Part shown: positions 57,031-64,000 of the stretch, piece by piece | Numbering within the stretch: the stretch's first letter is position 1 | How the letters are laid out: every line of letters begins with the position of its first letter | Assembly (NCBI RefSeq): GCF_030272615.1 | Contig: NC_081414.1 | Location: forward strand, 341,544,717 to 341,608,716 | Length of the DNA stretch: 64,000 nucleotides | DNA from: Cryptomeria japonica | Taxonomy: Eukaryota > Streptophyta > Pinopsida > Cupressales > Cupressaceae | Reading direction: 5' to 3' | Made by a program: the position numbers and the translations under genes | The notes under the pieces: model-generated | The model's database searches: none | What the model was told of the DNA's origin: nothing | Seen by the model: only the letters and a program-made list of their open reading frames with translations

Positions 57031-58100
57031 ACCACCACCACCAATATACTAGTAAGACAAAGAAACGGGGATATGAGATGTGATGACCAATGTGAAGGGG
57101 ACTTGAGAGGTGATGATTGGTCACAACCCATGGATTGTGGTAGCATGAGAGAGAAGAATTAATGAAATTAGTGGCATTGTTGAGGAGAATAGAAGATTGA
57201 GGAATAGAGACATGTGGGTGAGTAGAGGAAGATGGGATAGAAGCATGTTGAAGAATAGATTTGATCAGGCTAGATAATGGCACATATATTAGAAAAGAAG
57301 AAGGTTGGAGAGAGATCGTAGGAATGGATACCATGGGCACTATTGATTGAGGATGAAGAATAGGGGAAATGATGTGAGTAGTAGAAAATTCTCCCTATAG
57401 TTGTTGATCAAGAATGGATCTAATGAAAGTAGGGGGAAGGTGAGCTCTATTTTCAATGAGGGTCCTTAAGAGACCACTAGGATTGTGTCAGATGAATTTC
57501 TCCATCATTTCTTATTCTATCAATCCTCTAGGAATGTTTGCATTTCTAGGGGGAGCTCATCTTGATCAACCATGTTAGGGTCCACTTGAGATTGTCAATC
57601 TTGAATGTCAGGTTGTGAATTTTCCCCTTGTGTGGGATCTTGTGTAGGGTCTTGATATAGGGTACTAATATGTGACATACCATATTATTGTTTGGCCATC
57701 TTCTTCTTTTAAGATTGAGTTGTGACCATACAAGAATAACCTTGGGGAGGATTGATTGGAAGAAGAATCTTGAATTTGATGAAGTTGGATAATTTATTGA
57801 ATGATTGATTGGGTCCTTAGGTTAGGACAAGAGTTGATTAAGATTGCACATTACTCCTTGGATGAGGATTTTAGGTAGGGGATGTTGATGGATAAAACTA
57901 CAAACAAGGTGACAACCAAGTTGGGTGAATTTTAGACCTTAAAATGATAATCACAAAGTCTTTTTCTACTAAGGATTGACTAATGATCCTAACAAAAATA
58001 AAGATGTGGGATTGAGAGTCTTGATCGACTCAAAGGCAAAGGGTACTTTGGGGAGATTATTTCTCAAGTATTGTTGGCATTATAACAGACAATGGGAGAT
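57031..58100 (-). other. 5' leader of Tat element and unresolved spacer
   Basis: An open frame at 57340-56963 is an overlapping frame without a domain. No primer site or LTR edge of the Tat element was found. The last 29 bp (58072-58100) contain tgttggcattataacagac and a PPT-like AATGGGAGAT directly before the Copia-2 LTR. Confidence 0.35.
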
Positions 58101-58864
58101 TGTTGGCATTTCTATAAGGATATTAAGAAGGTTGTTGATGATTATGGATATAACTGATCAAGGATGTTTTACTATCTTAATATTATTATTTTGTCATTGA
58201 TGTCAAGAAATTGATATTCTAATTCAGTATGATGTTACCATATCTTAAGAAGTATGATTTGATGAGTATAAAGATGTCGACACAAAAAGAATGTGATGAA
58301 TAAGGGGAGAAATAAGTTATTCAATGGGCAACTATTACCGAGTTAGACAATGATGAGATCATGATGTTTAGATTGTTTTGATATCCTACATATGTTGTTG
58401 ATTGTAAGGTTAATACTATACTATGTTACCAAGCAAAGAACCTAGTCAATAAACCCTAAGGTTATCGCTATCGGTTAATGAAGGCAGAATGTCTACCGAG
58501 TGAAGTTTAGTACTCACCAAGTTGTAACCGAGTTGTAACCGAGCTGTAACAGAATGCGTTAAATGATTACATGCATTATTTAATGAAGGAATTTGATGAG
58601 ATGGAACTGATTAAATGATTGGTATGTCGTGCATGAAGTTTGTTAAAGAATCTATGGCAAAGGAAGATCGGCAGGAAGATCTACAGCATAGATTGAACCG
58701 CATTACCCTAGCACAAGTTCCAAGAAATGTATGCAAGTTCCAAGGTGGGGTAAAATGTTTTTTAGATCGAAGGATACATTGAACCTGGACAAGTTTGAAG
58801 ATTTGATGGCTATGATTGATCATGGGATATGTGATCAAGGAGATTAAGCAGTTGGCAAATTGTT

Positions 58865-58872
58865 TATAAATA
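58865..58872 (+). promoter_or_regulatory. Copia-2 TATA box candidate
   Basis: TATAAATA in the middle of the LTR, kept in the solo LTR near 43552. Its place, 764 bp into the LTR, fits the U3/R boundary of a retrotransposon promoter. Confidence 0.55.
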
Positions 58873-59350
58873 AGGAACTGTTGATAAACAATATATGTGG
58901 GCAAGTGTATGCACAGGGATGCTACATAGTGATTACCAAGCATAGAAGCTTGAAGACCTATTTGAATAACAGAGTATAGAGCCCAGTAGATGGACAAGAT
59001 TAGTTCTATGTCTAGATTGTATTGAGCAAATAAGAATCTACTTTAGCATTTTAGATGTGAAGTTGCAGATAGATTTTTATTACTGTTATTTTGTGAAGTG
59101 ACAGAAAATCTCTTAACCAAGTGGACTTAACAGTCTTATTTGTAAAACCCTCTAGCAAGGTGACATTCTGATTGAGTGTTTGAAATCCTTTAACAAGGTC
59201 ACCTCTAACAAGGTGAAGATCCTAATAGATTTGAGGGAAATCCCTTAACCGGGTCACATCTAGCAATGTGTTTGTAATCTTTAACAGGATTTTCTTTTAA
59301 CCGAGCATACTCTAGAAGAGTATATTTCTTAGTGGGTCTGAAATCCCACA

Positions 59351-59377
59351 GTGGTTTTTCCCTATTTGGGTTTCCAT
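59351..59377 (+). promoter_or_regulatory. ENE-like RNA structure in Copia-2 5' LTR
   Basis: GTGG, TTTTT, CCC, loop TATTT, GGG, TTT, CCAT. The lower stem keeps pairing through a G-U pair where the solo LTR has CCAC. Confidence 0.5.
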
Positions 59378-59579
59378 GTTGAATCTGGTGTTATGAGGTT
59401 TATGATGCTTATATGCTTTTGAGTTTGCATGTTTAGCAGTTTTGGTTATATTACTAAAGTATATGTTACCGAGGTTGAATGTGATGTTTTTATGGAAGAT
59501 TAAGTTTGTATGATTCACCCCCCCTCTCATCTTGTTGTCTATTGGATCTATACTTAACATTAAGTATCAGAACTATCAA

Positions 59580-59592
59580 TTGGTATCAAAGC
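59580..59592 (+). other. Copia-2 primer-binding site (tRNA-iMet)
   Basis: TTGGTATCAAAGC one base after the LTR, one change from the usual site. Confidence 0.9.
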
Positions 59593-59642
59593 TTTGGACT
59601 CCAGAAGAAAAGTTTAAAGGTACTTGAGGCAAAGATCCAAAG

Positions 59643-60608
59643 ATGTATCAGAGGGATGCACCGAAGCTGAATAAGTCAAGTTTCTCTACATGGTAGAAAA
59701 GGATGAAGCTGCACCTATCAGTAGTTGGAGAATATGTTGTATATTATTAGGAGAATGATTTCATTACACCTAGCACTTATCCATTGACAATGGAAGAGAT
59801 AAAGGCAAAGCAAGAACATATCCAAGCAATGATTGAAATAACATCTGCATTGACCGACTCAGAGTTTAATGATCTAGAAGGCTGCAATGATGCAAAGGCA
59901 ATGTCAGACAAGCTCATATCTATATATGGTAGTGATGAACATGTTCAAAGAGAAAAAGTGGATAGTCTAAGAGGACAACTTGAATCTATGAGGATGAATG
60001 AAGGTGAGAACATAACCTAGTCTAGTACAAGACTAAAGGAGATTGTCAATCGAATCAAAGGAGCAGGCGGAACTATTGAAGAAAAGGATATAACAAGTAA
60101 GTTGTTAAGAACCCTTCTACCAGCTTATGCAATCTGAGTCTCTGCAATCAATGAATTGAGGTTTGTACCCAATATGCCAATTTCTTTAGATGCTACTATT
60201 GGTAAGCTACATGCATTTGAGTTAAGTAATTTTGATAATAGTGGGTCTTCGGTAAATAAAGTTGAATCTGCATTTAATTCTTTTCATATTGATGAATCTA
60301 ATGATTACAATGAAAGAAAGTATAAGTACTCTGAAGGAGATCACAGTGGAGCAAGTGAAAGATTTCATAAGAACATGGAAGAAGTACACAAATTGTATGA
60401 GGAAATCAGAAAGCAGGAAGAGTTTGAAGCACTATTAGCCAGAAGGTTACCGAGAGGCAAAGGTAAGTATAAAAGAAAACTACCTTTGAAATGTTTCAAT
60501 TGTGATAAGATAGGACATATGGCTTCTAACTGTCCTAACAAAGAATCTATAGAAAAGAGAGATTATCGAAATGACAGACAGAAAGATAATCATTACAAAG
60601 GACACTGA
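59643..60608 (+). pseudogene. Copia-2 gag
   Basis: Starts ATG at 59643 with MYQRDAPKLNKSSFSTW. Then MEEIKAKQEHIQAMIEI, a UBN2-type core (KAMSDKLISIYGSDEHVQ, SLRGQLESMRMNEGE) and a zinc knuckle CFNCDKIGHMASNC near 60500. In-frame stops at about 59694, 59745, 60018, 60135 and 60606, no frameshift. Forms the particle in an active element. Confidence 0.85.
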
Positions 60609-61016
60609 GACTTCAGAAGAAGAGATAGAAAGACATGCTTAATAGCTGATGAGGAATCCAATGATGATAAATCAGATGAAACTGATACAGAGGAAGTAGT
60701 TTATGTGGCTATCAAAGATGGATTAGATGAAGAAAGGTATGAAGAAAAAGCCCTAATATTTCACATAAATACTAATGATTCTTGGATCATAGATAGTGGA
60801 TGCTCACATCACATGACAGGTGATAAACACAAGTTTGTTATGTTAGAAGACTATGATGGAGGCTATGTAAGATTTGGTAATGATGCACCATGTTTGGTAA
60901 AAGGTAAAGGATCTATAACACTTCTTAACAATGCTAAATGTAATGATGTTTATTGGGTTGAAGGTTTGAAATATAATTTGTTGAGTGTAGCACAGCTAAA
61001 CAACATAGGTTACTAA
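60609..61016 (+). pseudogene. Copia-2 aspartic protease
   Basis: Same frame as gag. Active site SWIIDSGCSHHMTGD near 60780-60825, then WVEGLKYNLLSVAQL, the end of the protease/linker. Stop TAA at 61014-61016. Confidence 0.87.
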
Positions 61017-61880
61017 ATAGAATCTCAAAAATGAATTGTCAAAGTTCATGACAAGAATGGAAAGTTAGCTACTACCGAGACACAAACAAAAGGTAATACA
61101 TTTCATCTTGACTCAACTCAAAATAAGTTTCTATATGCAAAGATAGATGATACTTGGTTACGGCATAAAAGGTTTCGTCATGTAAATTTTCATAATCTAA
61201 TCAAAATAAGTAAGAAGCACCAAGTAAGAGGTCTACCGAGTTTGGAAAAGCCTGAGAATGCTATGTGTCGAGGATGCTAGATGGGTAAGATGACAAGATG
61301 AAGCTTTACAAGTAAGTCTTACACTTCTAAGGGAATTTTAGATCTTGTGCACACTGATCTTTGTGGTCCTATGAAAGTTCAAAGTTATTGGTGATAAATA
61401 TTTCATATTATTTGTGGATGACTATTCAAGGATGATGTCAGTAATGTTTTTAAAAGAAAAATCAGAAGCTTTTAAAATGTTTAAATGGTACAAGGCAAGA
61501 GTTGTAAATGAAATAGGAAGACAACTGAAATGTCTTAGATCAGATAGAGGAGGAGAGTTCACATCTGATGAGTTCAACTTATTCTGCAATGATCATGGTA
61601 TTAAAAGACAAGTCTCTACACTGAGAACTCCATAGCAAAATGGAATAGTTGAGAGAAGAAACAGATCTATTGTGGATTGTGCCAGAACGCTTATGATTGA
61701 AAAGAAAGTGCCACAAACATTTTGGAGAGAAGCATTAAGCATAGCCGTTTACACCCTGAACCAAGTACAACTAAAGAAAGGAACTTTGAAGACACCATAT
61801 GAAATTTGGTATGACAAGAAACCTAATGTAAGTTACTTCAAAATCTTTGGAAGGATGTTATGTACACAAAGATGATAGAA
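61017..61880 (+). pseudogene. Copia-2 GAG-pre-integrase and integrase
   Basis: First part (61017-61390) continues the gag frame with LRHKRFRHVNFHNL, CRGC and LVHTDLCGPM. A frameshift near 61385 leads to VDDYSRMMSVMFLKEKSEAF, CLRSDRGGEFTSDEF and, after a TAG at 61633-61635 in the place of a glutamine codon, QNGIVERRNRS. The acidic triad (HTD, RSDRGGE, VERR) can be read. The stretch ends at 61873-61875 with a second frameshift. Confidence 0.87.
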
Positions 61881-62299
61881 ATGGAAAGTTTGATTAGAAA
61901 AGTGAAGAAGGAACATTTCTAGGTTATTCTTCTAGAAGCAAAGCATTTAAATGTCTGATCAAATCATCTAACAAAATAGTAGAAAGTGCAAATGTAAAAA
62001 TTGATGAATTTGCAGAAAGAAATGATGAAGGAAACTCCAAAGAAAAAGAAGATTATGATGAATTTGTTTATGTTCAACCAACAAGTCTTACCGAGAAAAC
62101 TGCAGAAAGAAATGAAGAGAATATTTAGTTACCAAGTGATGAAGAAGATCATATAGAGCCTACCGAGCCTATATTAGCCAAGTATGTTAGAAGACATCAT
62201 GCATCAAGTCAGATTATAGGAGATAAGGATGATCCAGTAATGACAAGGAACAAACTGAGATAGAACACATGTCTAATATCTGAATTTGAGCCAAGAATA
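61881..62299 (+). pseudogene. Copia-2 integrase-RT linker
   Basis: Decayed coding sequence with FVYVQPTSLTEKT-like and ILAKYVRRHHASSQIIGDKD-like strings, the usual variable linker between integrase and RT in this Copia group. Several stops. Confidence 0.55.
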
Positions 62300-63043
62300 G
62301 TGAAAGAGGCATTTAACAGTGAAGATTGGGTAAATGCTATGACAGAAGAGATTGACCAAATCAAGAAGAATGACACATGGACTCTAATCCCAAGACCGAA
62401 GGACAAAAATGTAATCGGTACAAAGTGGATTTTGAGAAACAAGCTGAATGAAAAAGGTGAGGTCATTCAAAATAAACCAAGATTAGTTTGCAAAGGTTAT
62501 GCTCAAGAAGAGGGAATTGATTATGGTGAAACTTTTGCACCTGTGGCTAGATTTGAAGGAGTAAGAACATTGTTGGCATATGCTGCTTACAAAAATTTCA
62601 AGGTATATCAAATGGATGTCAAATCTGCATTTCTGAATGGTATATTAGAAGAAGAAGTTTTTATTGAACAGCCTAAAGGATTTGTTGAAGACAAGAGTAA
62701 AGATTAGGTATGTAAATTGAACAAAGCATTATATGGTTTGAAACAAGCACCTAGAGCATGGTATGAAAGATTGCACTCTTATTTGATCAAGATTGGTTTT
62801 ATAAGAACAAGTGAAAACAACAATATGTACATGAAGAATGATGAAAATAGAATACTAATCTTAGCCATATTTGTTGATGATATTATATTTTGTGGAAATG
62901 AATCTTGATGCAAGAACTTTGGAAATGCAATGAGCAAAGAATTTGAGATGTCATTAATCGGTGAGATAAAGTATTTTATAGGTTTATAGATACTGCAAAT
63001 AAAAAATGAGATTTTCATTACTCAATCCAAGTACATAAAGGAA
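62300..63043 (+). pseudogene. Copia-2 reverse transcriptase
   Basis: [77 protein letters not shown] and the catalytic FVDDIIF near 62869-62889. TAG at 62705-62707, TGA at 62906-62908 and TAG near 62987 break the frame, but there is no frameshift to the end of RNase H. Confidence 0.9.
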
Positions 63044-63823
63044 ATATTGAAGAAATTTGGAATGGAGGATTCAAAACCAATAAGTACTTCTATGACTACC
63101 AACTATAAATTATCAAAGAATGATGAATCTGCATCTATTGATGAGACACTTTATCGATCCATGAATGGAAAGCTAGAATATGTTGTTCACAGTAGGCCAG
63201 ATATAGCACATGTAGTAGGTATAGTTGCAAGATTCTCTGCAGATCCCAAGGAAACACACATGACAACAATCAAAAGAATTTTTAGATACTTGAAAGGTAT
63301 TGAGGATTGTGGCTTAGTATATTAGAAAGGAAATGATTTTGATTTAAAAGTTTATACTGATGCTGATTGGGTAGGCAACATTGATGACAGGAAAAGCACA
63401 AGTGGAGGAGCTTTCTTTCTAGGAGAAAGACTAGTGAGTTGGCTTAGCAAGAAACAAGGATGCATTTCACAGTCAACAGCAGAAGCTGAATACGTTGCTG
63501 CAGCATTGAATTGTACTAATATAGCATGGACCAAACAACTATTGGATGGTATAAATGAGAAAGTTACCGAGCTAGTAACTATATTTTGTGACAATACAAG
63601 TGCCATTAACATTTCAAAGAATCTTGTTATGCACTCTAAGACAAAGCACATCTCTATCAAATATCATTATCTTAGAGAAGAAGCTCAAGAAAAGAAAGTG
63701 GTGTTGGAATATGTTAGCACAAAGGAGAAAATAGCAGATATCTTCACCAAGCCACTGCCAAGGGACACTTTTGAGTATCTCAGAAGTAAGTTAGGGGTCC
63801 TACCCCTATCTTCCATTCATTGA
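63044..63823 (+). pseudogene. Copia-2 RT tail and RNase H
   Basis: The RT tail has YRSMNGKLEYVVHSRPDIAHV and IKRIFRYLKGI, then a TAG at 63323-63325, then RNase H with VYTDADWVGNIDDRKSTSG, SWLSKKQGCISQSTAEAEY, FCDNTSAINISKN and KHISIKYHYLR. Natural stop TGA at 63821-63823. Confidence 0.9.
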
Positions 63824-64000
63824 CCGATTTCGGTGAAAGCATCAATTTGATGACTCTACAGAATATCTTTTAGGAGTTAATGCCAATTTACACACTGTAG
63901 GAGGTTTTCTAAAGGTGAGTAGGAAACAATACAAGGAATAGGAATTGAAGACAAAATTCTTTGACCGAGACTAAGTTGATACATCTCAACAGGAATTCAC
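63824..64000 (+). other. Copia-2 3' untranslated region
   Basis: No PPT or LTR edge is reached before the window ends. No other feature seen. Confidence 0.6.

Larger units (their letters stand above)
51684..57900 (-). mobile_element. Tat-lineage Ty3/Gypsy, 5' half
   Basis: Minus-strand gag, protease, RT, RNase H and archaeal-type RNase H in this order, all decayed. The rest (integrase end and 3' region) lies at 30250-32410 on the other side of the chromovirus. The 5' LTR and primer site were not identified, so the right limit is only approximate. Confidence 0.75.
58101..59578 (+). repeat. Copia-2 5' LTR
   Basis: 1,478 bp, TGTTGGCATTTC...aactatca. Matches the solo LTR split across 34749-44260. 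Dyad TTGTCATTGATGTCAA at 58191-58206, TATAAATA at 58865-58872, a run of ttaaccgag / cctctaacaagg-type imperfect repeats near 59100-59300, ENE-like fold at 59351-59377, C-run block at 59518-59524. Confidence 0.9.
58101..64000 (+). mobile_element. Copia-2: SIRE-like Copia retrotransposon, 3' end outside window
   Basis: 5' LTR 58101-59578, primer site 59580-59592, then gag, protease, integrase, RT and RNase H in Copia order on the plus strand. RT motifs ([36 protein letters not shown]) resemble the SIRE group. Gag to protease are in one frame, integrase in a second and RT to RNase H in a third, with many stops. The 3' LTR is not reached. Confidence 0.88.

Noticed and set aside
57031-57340. Serine/proline-rich frame before Tat gag
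   Set aside because: Overlaps the better-supported gag frame and has no domain.
1-64000. CRISPR arrays, bacterial operons, organellar DNA or host genes
   Set aside because: No regular spacer array, no bacterial-type gene order and no recognisable host exon set; everything identifiable is LTR-retrotransposon DNA.

Overview
The window is plant nuclear DNA made almost entirely of LTR retrotransposons and their remains. I see no host gene, rRNA, tRNA or CRISPR array. The evidence for a plant is the pol sequences (Tnt1/Tork-like and SIRE-like Copia, a chromodomain Gypsy, a Tat Gypsy with a second RNase H), the initiator-tRNA-Met primer sites, and the deep nesting of old, long (0.8-3.1 kb) LTRs. 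A large-genome seed plant, perhaps a gymnosperm, fits best, but the species is inference.

Layout. 1-7368: remains of minus-strand LTR elements (LTR 1513-2934, LTR fragment 2935-about 4171, LTR end and PPT near 6107). 7369-13382: a nearly intact minus-strand Copia (Copia-1) with two 894-bp LTRs. 13525-30249: a plus-strand, pol-less two-gene element (LARD-A), broken by a solo LTR (17040-18262), a second pol-less element with 3.1-kb LTRs (LARD-B, 18590-27335) and another solo LTR (27503-28472). 30250-32410 and 51684 to about 57900: two halves of a minus-strand Tat Gypsy. Between them, 32411-51683, lies a minus-strand chromovirus. It carries a solo Copia LTR (34749-44260), which itself contains a complete pol-less two-gene element (LARD-C, 35185-43195). 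Its 5' LTR also carries a TRIM-like element (48478-50429). 58101-64000: the 5' LTR and coding region of a plus-strand SIRE-like Copia (Copia-2), running off the window. Several insertions are proven by exact 5-bp target duplications: GTTTA, CCTAA, ATCTT and GATAC.

The most interesting content is a family of non-autonomous LTR elements (LARD-A, LARD-C and a miniature relative) that share a two-gene plan: ORF1 is a coiled-coil protein with an array of CCHC zinc knuckles, and ORF2 is a long protein of about 1,100 codons with no pol motif, placed about 550 bp downstream. They share primer site, PPT context and LTR motifs with the SIRE-like Copia, which suggests that Copia as helper. Several LTRs also carry a stem / U-rich internal loop / stem structure that looks like an RNA-stabilising ENE.

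All coding regions are decayed, mostly by stop codons that C-to-T change would explain. Nothing here looks able to move by itself, although Copia-1 is the youngest, with LTRs about 2.5% different by hand count.
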